The notes below the pieces were generated by a model that saw nothing but the letters and a program-made list of their open reading frames with translations, was not told the DNA's origin and did not search any database. From the NCBI RefSeq assembly GCF_017916275.1, contig NZ_JAFMST010000014.1, positions 44,176 to 108,175 on the forward strand: a stretch of 64,000 nt of DNA, read 5' to 3'. Position numbers and translations under genes: made by a program. This DNA is from Rubellimicrobium arenae. GTDB taxonomy: Bacteria > Pseudomonadota > Alphaproteobacteria > Rhodobacterales > Rhodobacteraceae. Below are positions 1 through 10,885 of the stretch, piece after piece (the first letter of the stretch is position 1; each line of letters begins with the position of its first letter).

Positions 1-89
1 CCCCTTAGCGGGGCTTCGGGCGGGCCGGCCATGGTTTCCCTTTGCGTGCCGGTCGTCTAGAACGGCGCCGTCACGAAGGGAGAACGTCC

Positions 90-1604
90 ATGCCAAAGCC
101 AGTCGTCCTTTGCATCCTCGACGGTTGGGGCCTGCGGGACGACCCCTTCGCCAACGCTCCGAAGCTGGCGCAGACCCCTACCTTCGACCGTCTCTGGACG
201 GACTTCCCGCACGCCCAGCTCGTCACGCACGGGCCGGACGCCGGCCTGCCGCGCGGGCAGATGGGCAATTCCGAGGTCGGGCACACCAACATCGGCGCGG
301 GGCGGGTCGTGGCGATGGACCTGGGCCAGATCGACCTCGCCATCGAGGACGGCTCGTTCGCCGCCAATGCGGCGCTGCAGGCCTTCATCGCGACGCTCAG
401 GCGGTCTGGCGGCACGGCCCATCTGGTGGGCGTGGCGTCGGATGGCGGCGTGCATGGGCACATCGCCCACACCCTCGCGGCAGCACGGATCATCGCGGCG
501 GCCGGCGTGCCGGTGGCGATCCACGCGATCACCGACGGCCGCGACGTCGCCCCGACCTCCGCCGGCGACTTCATCGCCGAATTGCAGCGCGGGCTGCCCG
601 ACGGCGCGCGGATCGCGACGGTGATCGGGCGCTACTATGCCCTGGACCGCGACAACCGGTGGGAACGGGTCCGGACCGCCTACGACGCCATCGCCGAGGC
701 GAAGGGCGCCCGCGCCAAGGACGCCGCAAGCGCCGTGAGCCTTGCCTCCGAACGGGGCCAGACCGACGAGTTCATCGAGGCCACGGTGCTGGACGGCTAC
801 GAGGGCCTGAAGCCCGAAGACGGGCTTTTCTGCCTCAACTTCCGGGCCGACCGCGCGCGGGAGATCCTGGCGGCCCTGGCCGACCCGGACTTTGCGGGTT
901 GGGACCGCGGCCCGGCCCCGACGCTCGCCGCCCGGCTCGGCATGGTGACCTATTCGGACCGGCACGACGCCTGGTATCCGCAGGTCTTCCCCAAGCGGGA
1001 CATCGTGAACACGCTGGGCGCCTGGGTGGCCTCCAAGGGCCTGCGCCAGTTCCGCCTGGCCGAGACCGAGAAGTATCCGCACGTCACATTCTTCCTGAAC
1101 GGCGGGATCGAGACGCCCTACCCGGGCGAGGACCGGTACATGGCGCCCTCGCCCAAGGTCGCGACCTATGACCTCCAGCCCGAGATGTCGGCCGAGGAGG
1201 TCACGGACCACTTCGTCCAGGCCATCGAGGCGGGCTACGACCTGATCGTGACCAACTACGCCAACCCGGACATGGTCGGCCACACCGGCGACCTTGCCGC
1301 GGCGATCAAGGCCTGCGAGGCGGTGGACCGGGGCCTGGCCCGCGTCCTCGCCGCGCTGGACAAGGCCGGGGGCGCCATGGTCGTCACCGCCGATCATGGC
1401 AACTGCGAGCTGATGGTCGATCCGGAGACGGGCGGCCCCCACACCGCCCACACCACGAACCCCGTCCCGGTCATCCTGTTCGGCGGGCCGCAGGGCGTGG
1501 CCTTGCGCGACGGGCGCCTTGCCGACCTCGCGCCGACCATCCTGGACCTCATGGGCCTCGACCTGCCGCCCGAGATGACGGGACGGAGCCTGATCCAGAG
1601 ATGA
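90..1604 (+). CDS. gpmI: 2,3-bisphosphoglycerate-independent phosphoglycerate mutase
   Basis: Interconverts 3- and 2-phosphoglycerate in cytoplasmic glycolysis/gluconeogenesis, using two Mn ions and a phosphoserine intermediate. The 504-aa product has the usual family length. An N-terminal LDGWG motif (residues 10-14) supplies metal ligands, MGNSEVGHTN contains the catalytic Ser61, and TADHGNCE near residue 435 supplies the second alkaline-phosphatase-type metal site. I place the start at ATG 90, behind a GAAGGGAGAA ribosome site, rather than at the upstream in-frame start at 42, because homologous sequence begins at MPKPVVLC. First gene of an overlapping + strand operon; the envC-like gene starts inside its stop codon (ATGA). 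Confidence 0.97.
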   Translation: MPKPVVLCILDGWGLRDDPFANAPKLAQTPTFDRLWTDFPHAQLVTHGPDAGLPRGQMGNSEVGHTNIGAGRVVAMDLGQIDLAIEDGSFAANAALQAFIATLRRSGGTAHLVGVASDGGVHGHIAHTLAAARIIAAAGVPVAIHAITDGRDVAPTSAGDFIAELQRGLPDGARIATVIGRYYALDRDNRWERVRTAYDAIAEAKGARAKDAASAVSLASERGQTDEFIEATVLDGYEGLKPEDGLFCLNFRADRAREILAALADPDFAGWDRGPAPTLAARLGMVTYSDRHDAWYPQVFPKRDIVNTLGAWVASKGLRQFRLAETEKYPHVTFFLNGGIETPYPGEDRYMAPSPKVATYDLQPEMSAEEVTDHFVQAIEAGYDLIVTNYANPDMVGHTGDLAAAIKACEAVDRGLARVLAALDKAGGAMVVTADHGNCELMVDPETGGPHTAHTTNPVPVILFGGPQGVALRDGRLADLAPTILDLMGLDLPPEMTGRSLIQR

Positions 1605-2728
1605 GGCGCGCCCTCGCGCTCGTGGCGCTCCTGGCCCTGCCCGTCCCGGCCGCCGCGCAGCAGCCCGGCACGGCGGAGGCGGCGGCGCAGGCCGCCCGTC
1701 AGCTGCACGAGGCCACGCAGATGATGGAGGGCGCCACGGGCGCCGAGGACCGGCTCGCCGCGCTGACGCGGACGGTGAAGGCCTACGAGGACGGGCTCGG
1801 GCTCCTTCGGGACACGCTTCGCCGGGTCGCCGTGGAACGGTCCCGCATCGAGGCCGAACTGCAGGCCGACCGCGAGGGGATCGCCCAACTCCTGGGGGTG
1901 CTCCAGTCCATGGGGCAGGCGCCCGAGCCGGTGCTGATGCTGCACCCGTCAGGGCCGCTCGGGACGGCCCGGGCGGGGATGATGCTCGCCGACGTGACGC
2001 CGGCCCTCCAGGCCAAGGCCGAGGCCCTGCGCGGCAAGCTCGAGACGCTGTCCGCGATCCAGGCCACGCAGGACGAGGCCGCGCAGACGCTCCGCGACGG
2101 CCTGTCCAACGTGCAGGCCGCCCGGGCCGCGCTGGCCGCCGCTGCCGCCGACCGGACGGAACTGCCCCGCGCCTATACCGAGGATCCGGTGGCGACCGCG
2201 CTGCTGATGGCCTCCACGGAGTCGCTGGACGGGTTTGCCGAAGGGCTGGCGCAAACGGTGGACGAGCAGCTCTCGACCCCGCCCGACGAGGCGACGGCCC
2301 GCAAGGGCGACCTGCCCCTGCCCGTCGAGGGGACGATCCTTCGCCGGCCGGGTGAGGCCGACGCTGCGGGCGTCACTCGTCCGGGGCTGGTCATCGCGAC
2401 CGATCCGCGCGCCCTGGTCAGCGTTCCGGTGGCCGCCACGCTGCGCTTCCGGGGGCCGCTGCTCGATTATGGCACCGTGGCGATCCTTGAGCCCGCGCCA
2501 GGCACGCTCTTCGTGATTGCCGGCCTGGGCGAGGTGTATGGCAATGCAGGCGAGATCCTGCCCGAAGGTGCGCCTCTGGGCCTCATGGGAGGGGAAACGC
2601 CGGATGCTGACGCGATATTGACCGCTCCGGCGAGCGCAGGGGGTAGTGCCCGGACAGAGTCCCTGTATCTTGAGGTTCGCGACGCCGATGGTCCCGTGGA
2701 CCCCGGCACCTGGTTCCGGCTGGACTGA
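1601..2728 (+). CDS. EnvC-like murein hydrolase activator with degenerate LytM domain
   Basis: A 375-aa exported protein: cleavable signal peptide (hydrophobic LALVALLALPVPAAA, then QQ), an alpha-helical coiled-coil-like region (about 25-190) and a C-terminal LytM/M23-type beta domain (about 225-375). In active M23 peptidases the zinc ligands are HxxxD and HxH. Here the matching places read RPGLVIATD and TESLYLEVR, so no complete zinc site is visible. That is what is expected of EnvC-type proteins, which activate amidases at the septum instead of cutting peptidoglycan. ATGA overlap with gpmI, and 10 bp before ctpA, so translation is probably coupled. Role in division or cell separation is inferred from the family. 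Confidence 0.85.
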   Translation: MRRALALVALLALPVPAAAQQPGTAEAAAQAARQLHEATQMMEGATGAEDRLAALTRTVKAYEDGLGLLRDTLRRVAVERSRIEAELQADREGIAQLLGVLQSMGQAPEPVLMLHPSGPLGTARAGMMLADVTPALQAKAEALRGKLETLSAIQATQDEAAQTLRDGLSNVQAARAALAAAAADRTELPRAYTEDPVATALLMASTESLDGFAEGLAQTVDEQLSTPPDEATARKGDLPLPVEGTILRRPGEADAAGVTRPGLVIATDPRALVSVPVAATLRFRGPLLDYGTVAILEPAPGTLFVIAGLGEVYGNAGEILPEGAPLGLMGGETPDADAILTAPASAGGSARTESLYLEVRDADGPVDPGTWFRLD

Positions 2729-2738
2729 GAGGGCTCCG

Positions 2739-4168
<1,430 letters not shown>

Positions 4169-4169
<1 letters not shown>

Positions 4170-4645
4170 TGCCCGACCTGCCCGAGGGATACCGGCCCTG
4201 CGTCGGCATCATCCTGGTGAATCCGGCGGGGCAGGTCTTCGCCGGACGTCGGAACGACCGTCCCGCCGAGGATCCCGCGGCCTGGCAGATGCCTCAGGGC
4301 GGCGTGGACAGGGGCGAGGACCTGACCACCGCCGCCCTGCGGGAGCTGGAGGAGGAGACCGGCATTCCCTCCTCCCTCGTCCGGGTGGAGGCGGTCGGTC
4401 CCGCCGCCATCGCCTACGACATCCCCGAGGAGCTGCGCCCGGCGCACTGGCGCGGCCGGTGGCGCGGGCAGGCGATCACCTGGGTGCTCATGCGGTATCT
4501 GGGCACGAATGCCGAGGTGGGCATCGCCACCGCGCATCCGGAGTTCGAGGACTGGCGATGGGACGACGCGGCCCGGCTGGCCGAGCACATCGTCCCCTTC
4601 AAGCGCGAGGCGTACAAGGCCGCCCACGCCCTGCTGAACGGCTGA
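4169..4645 (+). CDS. rppH: RNA pyrophosphohydrolase (Nudix)
   Basis: Removes pyrophosphate from 5'-triphosphorylated RNA (and hydrolyses dinucleoside polyphosphates), which starts 5'-end-dependent mRNA decay. The 158-aa protein starts MPDLPEGYRPCVG; the Nudix box begins at GGVDRGED and ends in RELEEETG, with the catalytic glutamates in REL-EE. The N-terminal YRPCVGIILVN segment and GRRND match RppH/IalA rather than generic Nudix enzymes. ATG 4169 overlaps the ctpA stop by one base (TGATG); an in-frame GTG sits just upstream at 4166. Last gene of the operon, converging on the lytic transglycosylase gene. Confidence 0.93.
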
Positions 4646-4646
4646 G

Positions 4647-4672
4647 GCTGGCGAACCGCAAAGCCCGCCAGC
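4647..4672. terminator. Hairpin between convergent rppH and lytic transglycosylase genes
   Basis: Perfect 7-bp inverted repeat GCTGGCG/CGCCAGC with a 12-nt loop in the 45-bp gap between two convergent genes. There is no T-run on either side, so termination efficiency is uncertain. Confidence 0.4.
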
Positions 4673-4690
4673 GCCGTTCCGATCCCTGCC

Positions 4691-5920
4691 CTACCGCAGC
4701 GCGGCCAGCACGGACGGCGCCGCGAATCCCGTGGGCGGCAACCCCCGCGAGGCCTGGAAGTCGCGGATCGCCTGGATCGTGCGGGGCCCGATGCTCCCGT
4801 CGGTGCCGCCGGTGTCGTAGCCCAGCGCGGTCAGCCGCTGCTGGAGCGCCACCCGCTCGGGCTGGGTGAGCGGCCGCTCGCTCGAGAAGATGCCCTGCAG
4901 GGGCGGACGGCCCTTGAGGCGGTCGCCGAGGTGCCCGACCCCGATCGCGTAGCTGTCGGCGTTGTTGTAGCGCTTGATGACATCGAAGTTGCGGTAGGTC
5001 AGGAACACCGCGCCCGCGGCCCCTTCGGGGCGGAGCAGCGTCGCGGACCCGAAGTCGGGGGGCGGGTTGCCGTTTACGTCCCGCACGCCCAGGGACGCCC
5101 ATTCCGACGCCGACCGGGTGCCGCCGCCCACGCCCTCGGGCACGAGGACCTGCACGCCCCAGGGTTCCCCGAACCGCCACCCATGGCCCGACAGGTAGGC
5201 CGCCGTCGAGGCCAGCGCATCCGACGGATCCTCGCCCCAGATGTCGCGCCGCCCGTCGCCGGTGAAGTCCACGGCATAGGCCTCAAAGGAGGTCGGGATG
5301 AACTGGGTATGCCCCATCGCCCCCGCCCAGGAGCCCTTCATGGCCTGGGGGGTCGTGTCCCCGGCCGCCAGGATCCGCAGCGCGGAGATCAGCTGGCTTT
5401 CGAAGAACTGGGCGCGCCGCCCTTCGAAGGCCAGGGTCGAGAGCGCCGAGACCACGGGCACGTCGCCCTTGCGGGTGCCATAGGAGGACTCCATGCCCCA
5501 GATCGCCGCGACCACCTCCCGATCGACGCCGTAGGTCGCTTCGATCCGCGCAAGCTGGTCGCCATGCGACCGCAGCGCAGCCTGCCCGTTCTCCACGCGG
5601 CTGTCGGACACGGCGCTGAGCAGGTAATCCTGCAGCGTGCGCGAGAACTCGGCTTGGTTGCGGTCCCGTTCGATCACCTGGGGGATGAAGCCCGCTTGGG
5701 CGAACGCGGCCTGAAGCGTAGCGTCGGGGATGCCCGCCGCCTGCGCACGGGGCAGGAAGGACGCCACCCAGGCGTCGTAGGCCGGATTCGGCACCGTCAC
5801 GAAAGCGTTCACGTTCTGCTGCGTCCCCATCTGTGCGCCGGGGCGCACGCCCATCCCGCAGGAAGCCACGCCAAGGATCATCGCCCCCGACAGAAGGATT
5901 CGAGCCAAGCCCTGTCGCAT
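4691..5920 (-). CDS. Lytic murein transglycosylase (MltB type) lipoprotein with peptidoglycan-binding domain
   Basis: Cleaves the MurNAc-GlcNAc glycan bond to form 1,6-anhydroMurNAc during cell-wall turnover. 409 aa from ATG at 5920 (MRQGLARIL). The N-terminus has a hydrophobic stretch and a VASC lipobox, so it is likely an outer-membrane lipoprotein. The SLT_2/MltB domain (about 40-330) contains AAIWGMESSYG with the catalytic Glu, and MGHTQFIPTS. The C-terminal ~60 residues form a PG_binding_1 domain (LTALGYDTGGTDGSIG). An open frame continues far upstream, but the lipoprotein signal fixes this start. Alone on its strand, divergent from the small gene at 6074. Confidence 0.93.
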   Translation of the reverse strand: MRQGLARILLSGAMILGVASCGMGVRPGAQMGTQQNVNAFVTVPNPAYDAWVASFLPRAQAAGIPDATLQAAFAQAGFIPQVIERDRNQAEFSRTLQDYLLSAVSDSRVENGQAALRSHGDQLARIEATYGVDREVVAAIWGMESSYGTRKGDVPVVSALSTLAFEGRRAQFFESQLISALRILAAGDTTPQAMKGSWAGAMGHTQFIPTSFEAYAVDFTGDGRRDIWGEDPSDALASTAAYLSGHGWRFGEPWGVQVLVPEGVGGGTRSASEWASLGVRDVNGNPPPDFGSATLLRPEGAAGAVFLTYRNFDVIKRYNNADSYAIGVGHLGDRLKGRPPLQGIFSSERPLTQPERVALQQRLTALGYDTGGTDGSIGPRTIQAIRDFQASRGLPPTGFAAPSVLAALR

Positions 5921-6073
5921 ACTGCCCTCTTGCCCACCGTTTGTTGTTACCTCCGAACCTAGCCCGCCCGACACTCGCGCGGAAGGCGAAACCGCCGTCC
6001 GGGAGGCGAAAACGGCGGGGCCGGGAACGAAGCGCGCCATGGGCCGTTCCCCGCCAAAGCCACAGGAGGCCCC

Positions 6074-6412
6074 ATGGCCCGCATCGACATGACACCCCCC
6101 GCCACCGTTGCCCGCGAGGCGGCAAAGGGCCTCAAGCTTCACGAGACCTTCAACCGCGGCGGCACGGAGGTCGGCTGGGCCCGCGCCCGTCAGCTTCGCG
6201 ACCGCAAGGAGCTGAGCCGTGACGACGTGGTCGCCATGGCAAGCTACTTTGCCCGGCATGAGGTCGACAAGCGCGGCCATGACTGGGGCAACGAGGAAAA
6301 CCCCTCGGCCGGCTACATCGCCTGGCTGCTCTGGGGGGGCGAACCGGGGCGGGACTGGGCCGAGACGACCAAGGCCCGCCTGCAGGAGGCCGAGGGGAAG
6401 GAGAAGGACTGA
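6074..6412 (+). CDS. Conserved hypothetical protein, 112 aa
   Basis: A small, soluble, charged protein without signal peptide or membrane segment. The most distinctive part is the Trp-rich C-terminal half (DWGNEENPSAGYIAWLLWGG), a pattern I associate with short uncharacterised alphaproteobacterial proteins. The start follows CACAGGAGGCCCC, a good ribosome site, which supports ATG 6074. It stands alone between two - strand genes, ending 4 bp before the rnr stop codon. No function is assigned. Confidence 0.75.
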   Translation: MARIDMTPPATVAREAAKGLKLHETFNRGGTEVGWARARQLRDRKELSRDDVVAMASYFARHEVDKRGHDWGNEENPSAGYIAWLLWGGEPGRDWAETTKARLQEAEGKEKD

Positions 6413-6416
6413 GCCC

Positions 6417-8687
6417 TCATTTCCGTCGCCGGCTGACCTTCCTTTCCTTGGCCGCGCGCGCCTTTTCCTGCCCGAGCTTGCGGCGCGGCGGCGCCCCCCG
6501 CCGGCTGCCGCCACGACGCCGGGGCAGAGGATGATCCTCGAGGGTCAGCAGTTCCAGAAGGATGCCGCCGGTCGCCGGGGCGACCTCGGCCAGCTTCACG
6601 GTCACGCGGCTTCCCAGCGCAAAGACCACGCCGGAACTGCCGCCCGTCAGGGTGCCTTCACGGGCGTCGTAGTGGAAGTATTCCTCCCCCAGCGATCGCA
6701 CGGGCACCAGGCCGTCGGCCCCGGACTCGTCCAGCTTCACGAAAAGCCCGAACTTCGCCACGCCCGAGATGCGCCCCCCGAACTCCACCCCGACCCGGTC
6801 GGCGAGGAAGGCCGCGAGGTAGCGGTCCTGGGTGTCGCGCTCGGCCATCATGGAGCGGCGTTCGGCCTGGGAGATGAGCTCCCCCGTTTCGTCGATGCGG
6901 TCGATGTCCGAGTCCGACAATCCATCCGCCGCCGGGTCCGGCCCCCAGCGATGTGCCGAGATCAGCGCCCGATGGACGATCAGGTCGGCGTAGCGCCGGA
7001 TCGGCGAGGTGAAATGCGCGTAGTTGCGCAAAGCCAGGCCGAAATGCCCGAAGTTCTGGGCCGCATAGTAGGCCTGCGGCAGCGACCGCAACGTCGCCAT
7101 GTTGATGAGCTCGGCCTGATCCGTTCCCGCCGCCTGCGCGAGAAGCCGGTTCAGGTGCCGCGTCTGAAGCACCTGCCCCTTGGCCAGCGTCAGGCCCGAA
7201 GCCTCCACCGTCTCGCGGAGCGACTCGAGCTTCAGCGGGTCGGGCTCCTCATGGACGCGGAACAGCAGCGGCGTGCGCTTGGCGATCAGGGTTTCGGCGG
7301 CGGCGACGTTGGCCAGCACCATGAACTCCTCGATCAGCCGATGGGCGTCGAGCCGGTCCTTGAAGGCGACCGAGGTGACCTTGCCGCTCTCGTCCAGCAC
7401 GATCCGCCGTTCGGGCAGGTCGAGATCGAGCGGGGCACGCATGTCGCGGGCGCGCCGCAGCGCCTCGTAGGCGCCGTAGAGCGGTTTCAGCACGGACTCC
7501 AGCAGCGGCTCGGTCCTGTCGTCCGGCTGGCCGTCGATGGCCGCCTGCACCCGCCCGTACTCGAGCGAGGCGCGCGACCGCATGAGCCCGCGCGTGAAGC
7601 TGTGGTCGAGCTTGCGCCCTTCCCGGTCGATCCGCATCCGGACGGCGATCACCGCGCGGTCCACGTTCTCGTGGAGCGAGCACAGGTCGCCCGACAGCCG
7701 ATCCGGCAGCATCGGCACCACCCGGTCCGGGAAATAGGTCGAGTTGCCCCGCAGCCGCGCCTCGGTGTCGAGCGCGCTCTGCGGGCGGACATAGTAGGCC
7801 ACGTCCGCGATGGCGACCCAAAGGACGAACCCCCCTTCGTTTCCCGGCGTGTCGTCCGGGATCGCCAGCACGGCGTCGTCCCGGTCGCGTGCGTCCTCGG
7901 GGTCGATGGTGACCAGGGGGATCTCGCGCAGGTCCTCGCGCCCGTCCAGGCCTGCGGGCTCGGCCGCCTCGGCCTCGTCCAGCACCTTTTCGGGAAAGAC
8001 GTCCGGGATGCCGTGCTGGTGGATCGCGATCAGCGACACCGCGCGCGGGCCGGCAGGGTCGCCCAGGACCTCGGTCACGCGCGCCTTGGGCAGCCCGAGC
8101 CGACCCTTGGGTCCGACCTGCTCGGCCTCGACCAGCTCGCCGTCGCGGGCGCCGTTGTCATTGCCGGGGCCGACGACCCACTGCTTGGCTTCGCCCTTGT
8201 CGATGGGCAGGATGCGGCCGCCCTGACTGTCCTTGCGGAAGATGCCCAGCACGCGCGCGGGCGCCGCAGCGATGCGGCGGATCGGCCGGGCGGCATAGGG
8301 CTGATCCTCGCCCGGGGTTTCGTCGATCTTCGCCAGGAGCCGGTCGCGCGGGCCGATGTCCCGATCGATCTCCCGCAGCTGCACCCGGATCGCCGGAGGC
8401 GGCCCGTCGCCGCGCCAGTCGACGGGCCGCGCGAGCAGGTCGCCCTGCGCATCGGGACCCGTGATCTCGATCACCGTGACCGGAGGCATCCCGCCGCCCT
8501 CGTGGCGGTCGCGCCGGCGCGTCTTGCCGGGAAGGTCGCCCTCCGCCTCCATGTCCTTGAGAAGCGCCTTGAAGTCGATCTTCGCCGCGCCGCGTATGCC
8601 GAAGGCCCGTGCGATGTCTCGCTTGGTCGCTTCGGGATTGTCCTCGATCCATTGGAGGATCGCGTCCTTGGTGGGAAACTCTGCCAT
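6417..8687 (-). CDS. rnr: Ribonuclease R
   Basis: Processive 3'-5' exoribonuclease that degrades structured RNA and takes part in rRNA quality control. 756 aa, with the family layout: N-terminal helix-turn-helix-like segment (about 1-50), cold-shock OB domains (about 60-240), RNB catalytic domain with DPEDARDRDDA at residues 262-272 giving the Asp cluster that binds Mg, an S1 domain near 640-710 (ISGVAKFGLFVKLDESGADG), and a strongly basic tail (RRRGGSRRG...KERKVSRRRK). No signs of truncation. Its stop lies 4 bp from the end of the convergent small gene. Confidence 0.96.
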   Translation of the reverse strand: MAEFPTKDAILQWIEDNPEATKRDIARAFGIRGAAKIDFKALLKDMEAEGDLPGKTRRRDRHEGGGMPPVTVIEITGPDAQGDLLARPVDWRGDGPPPAIRVQLREIDRDIGPRDRLLAKIDETPGEDQPYAARPIRRIAAAPARVLGIFRKDSQGGRILPIDKGEAKQWVVGPGNDNGARDGELVEAEQVGPKGRLGLPKARVTEVLGDPAGPRAVSLIAIHQHGIPDVFPEKVLDEAEAAEPAGLDGREDLREIPLVTIDPEDARDRDDAVLAIPDDTPGNEGGFVLWVAIADVAYYVRPQSALDTEARLRGNSTYFPDRVVPMLPDRLSGDLCSLHENVDRAVIAVRMRIDREGRKLDHSFTRGLMRSRASLEYGRVQAAIDGQPDDRTEPLLESVLKPLYGAYEALRRARDMRAPLDLDLPERRIVLDESGKVTSVAFKDRLDAHRLIEEFMVLANVAAAETLIAKRTPLLFRVHEEPDPLKLESLRETVEASGLTLAKGQVLQTRHLNRLLAQAAGTDQAELINMATLRSLPQAYYAAQNFGHFGLALRNYAHFTSPIRRYADLIVHRALISAHRWGPDPAADGLSDSDIDRIDETGELISQAERRSMMAERDTQDRYLAAFLADRVGVEFGGRISGVAKFGLFVKLDESGADGLVPVRSLGEEYFHYDAREGTLTGGSSGVVFALGSRVTVKLAEVAPATGGILLELLTLEDHPLPRRRGGSRRGAPPRRKLGQEKARAAKERKVSRRRK

Positions 8688-8731
8688 GGCGCAGAGCTAG
8701 CGCGCCTCGGCCGCCACGTCACGGGCGCTTT

Positions 8732-9151
8732 TCAGAGTGTTCGCACCATATCGCGATGGGGTATCCCCGCATCGTCGTAGACCGGCCCCTCGGCCACGAA
8801 GCCCAGGCGCTCGTAGAACGGGATGGCGTGCGTCTGGGATCCGAGCTTGGCCCTGGCCAGGCCCAGCGCCCCCAATTCCTCGACGGCCGCGCGGATCAGC
8901 GCCGCGCCCAGCCCGAGCCCCCGCGCCTCGGGCAGGACGCAGACACGCCCGATCTTGCCCGTGTCGCCCTTGACGAGCAGCCGCGCGGTCCCGAGCGGAT
9001 GGCCATCCCCCCACGCCAGGAGGTGGATCGCGTCGGGATCGAGTCCATCCACCTCCAGGTCCTCGGGAACGGCCTGCTCCTCGATGAAGACCGTCCGCCG
9101 CAGCCGCTGGCAGGTCTCCAGGTCCGTCGTCCGGGTGACCTCGATCCTCAT
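8732..9151 (-). CDS. GNAT family N-acetyltransferase (ElaA-like)
   Basis: 139-aa acetyl-CoA-dependent acyltransferase with the GNAT core. Motif A is seen as [19 protein letters not shown], where the Q/RxxGxG/A acetyl-CoA loop is ARGLGLGAA. It ends with the typical beta-strand sequence [17 protein letters not shown]. The N-terminal [17 protein letters not shown] resembles the ElaA/YjcF branch of small GNATs. Substrate unknown. Its ATG overlaps the dapE stop (ATGA), so it is co-translated with dapE, but no link to lysine synthesis is established. Confidence 0.88.
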   Translation of the reverse strand: MRIEVTRTTDLETCQRLRRTVFIEEQAVPEDLEVDGLDPDAIHLLAWGDGHPLGTARLLVKGDTGKIGRVCVLPEARGLGLGAALIRAAVEELGALGLARAKLGSQTHAIPFYERLGFVAEGPVYDDAGIPHRDMVRTL

Positions 9152-10287
9152 GCGAAGTAGTCCTCCAGGATGCGTCCATAGATGCGGGCCAAGCCACCGA
9201 CCTGCGCCGCCTCGACCCGTTCATCCACCTGGTGCATCGTCGGCCCGACAAGGCCAAGCTCCACCACCGGGCAGATGCGCTTGATGAAGCGCGCGTCCGA
9301 GGTGCCGCCCGTGGTGGACAGGACGGGCGCCCGACCCGTCTCGGCCTGGACGGCCCGCGACACCAGATCCGACAAGGCCCCGGGCGGCGTCAGGAACGCC
9401 TCGCCCGAGACGCGGACCGCAAGAGCGATCTCGACCCCGAACGCGTCGGCGACCTCGCGCGACACCTCGCGAAGCCAGGCCTCCAGCGACGCACCGGTGT
9501 GCCGGTCGTTGAAGCGGATGTTGAGAGTGGCCCGGGTCTCGGCGGGAATGACGTTCGAGGCCGTGTTCCCCGTGTCCATCGTCACCACGGCCAGCGTGGA
9601 CGTGCCGAAATGATCCGTGCCGTCGTCCAGGCGTTCGGACGACAGCCGGTCCACGAGCCGGGCCAGCGCCGGGATGGGGTTTCGCGCCCGTTCCGGGTAG
9701 GCGGAATGGCCCTGCCTCCCGGTCACCGTGACATGCGCCGTCAACGACCCGCGGCGCCCGATCTTCATCGTGTCGCCCAGGGCTTCGACGGAGGTCGGCT
9801 CCCCCACCAGGCAGACCGACATCACCTCGCCCTCGGTTGCCATCCAGTCAAGAAGGGCGACCGTGCCGTCGGTGGCGTCCCCTTCCTCGTCGCCGGTGAT
9901 GGTGACCACGATGGCCCCATCCGCCGGCAGCCGCGGCGCGACCTCGACCGCGGCGGCGACGAAGGCCGCAACCCCGGACTTCATGTCGGCGGCCCCCCGG
10001 CCCCAGAGCATCCCGTCACGGATCTCACCTGCGAAGGGGTCCATGCTCCAGCGCGCCACATCCCCCGGGGGCACCACGTCCGTGTGCCCGTTGAAGCCGA
10101 AGCTCCGCACGGCGCCCTTGAGTCCGATCCGGGCGAACAGGTTCGGGATGCCATTCCGGTCCACCCGAACGCAGTCGAAGCCGGCCTGCGCCAGCACGCG
10201 TTCCAGCAGGACCAGCGCTCCGCCCTCCACAGGCGTTACGGACGGGCAGCGGATCAGGTCGGCGGCGAGCGTCAGGGCGTCGGGCAT
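9148..10287 (-). CDS. dapE: Succinyl-diaminopimelate desuccinylase
   Basis: Hydrolyses N-succinyl-LL-2,6-diaminopimelate to LL-DAP, a step toward lysine and the peptidoglycan cross-linking residue. 379 aa, M20 zinc peptidase family of normal length. Visible metal ligands and catalytic residues: [21 protein letters not shown] (bridging Asp), and [10 protein letters not shown] (catalytic Glu and zinc Glu). The C-terminal [10 protein letters not shown] and [11 protein letters not shown] motifs are typical of DapE. I chose ATG 10287 ([11 protein letters not shown]), because the 16 extra in-frame residues upstream have no family resemblance. Followed by an overlapping GNAT gene. Confidence 0.96.
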   Translation of the reverse strand: MPDALTLAADLIRCPSVTPVEGGALVLLERVLAQAGFDCVRVDRNGIPNLFARIGLKGAVRSFGFNGHTDVVPPGDVARWSMDPFAGEIRDGMLWGRGAADMKSGVAAFVAAAVEVAPRLPADGAIVVTITGDEEGDATDGTVALLDWMATEGEVMSVCLVGEPTSVEALGDTMKIGRRGSLTAHVTVTGRQGHSAYPERARNPIPALARLVDRLSSERLDDGTDHFGTSTLAVVTMDTGNTASNVIPAETRATLNIRFNDRHTGASLEAWLREVSREVADAFGVEIALAVRVSGEAFLTPPGALSDLVSRAVQAETGRAPVLSTTGGTSDARFIKRICPVVELGLVGPTMHQVDERVEAAQVGGLARIYGRILEDYFA

Positions 10288-10347
10288 GGGGTCCTCCGGG
10301 CAGCCCGGGCACCTAAGCCGCAGGCCCGCAGCCATGCAAGGCGTGGC

Positions 10348-10689
10348 CTATTCGTTGCTGTAGAAGGGCGTCATCTGTGCGACGATCACGGCGTTCTCGG
10401 CCAGGGCGCGATCCATCAGCTCGCGCTCCTCGGCGTCGATGTCGTGCCCCTCGGCCAGCCGCTCCTCCAGCGTCCCGTAGCCCGACACGTCAAGCGGCGC
10501 GAGCCCGGCCTCCTTGAGCACGGCCACGGTTTCACGAACCGCCTCGGCCTCGTCGATTCCCGAGGCATAGCAGAGCAGCGCCCCGCCGGTGGCCCCGTCG
10601 GGAAGGCCGTCGTCCTCCTTACGGCCGACCTCCACGAGAAGGGTAAAGACCCGCTGGGGTCGCTTTTCGCGCTTTTCCTCGTCGGCCAT
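10348..10689 (-). CDS. Conserved hypothetical protein, 113 aa
   Basis: Acidic, soluble protein beginning MADEEKREKRPQRVFTLLVEV. Secondary-structure pattern suggests alternating strands and helices (FTLLVEV; ALLCYASG; AVRETVAVLKEAGLAPLDVSGYG), an alpha/beta fold without cysteine clusters, signal peptide or membrane segment. I do not recognise a named family; it looks like a small Rhodobacterales core protein. Directly upstream of dapE on the same strand (60-bp gap), possibly in the same transcript. Confidence 0.7.
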   Translation of the reverse strand: MADEEKREKRPQRVFTLLVEVGRKEDDGLPDGATGGALLCYASGIDEAEAVRETVAVLKEAGLAPLDVSGYGTLEERLAEGHDIDAEERELMDRALAENAVIVAQMTPFYSNE

Positions 10690-10885
10690 GGTCAGAGCCG
10701 CCCTCCTGCCCGCTCCAGTGCCCCTGCGGCACGTTCGATGTTATGGTGGATGACCGGGCCAAGGTACAGAAGCCGGCCATGGTGACGCCACCTCGGGCGC
10801 CTCCCGAGCCTCTGCCCTGGGTGCGCCCCGGGTCAGACCGCGTGTCCCGGCCCTGGCCCTAGCCAGAGGACGGGTCGGGCCAGCG

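Noticed and set aside
57..1451. A 464-codon - strand frame opposite gpmI
   Set aside because: Same shadow pattern; gpmI has all catalytic motifs.
6219..8780. An 853-codon + strand open frame antisense to rnr
   Set aside because: Shadow of ribonuclease R; no ribosome site or recognisable domain.
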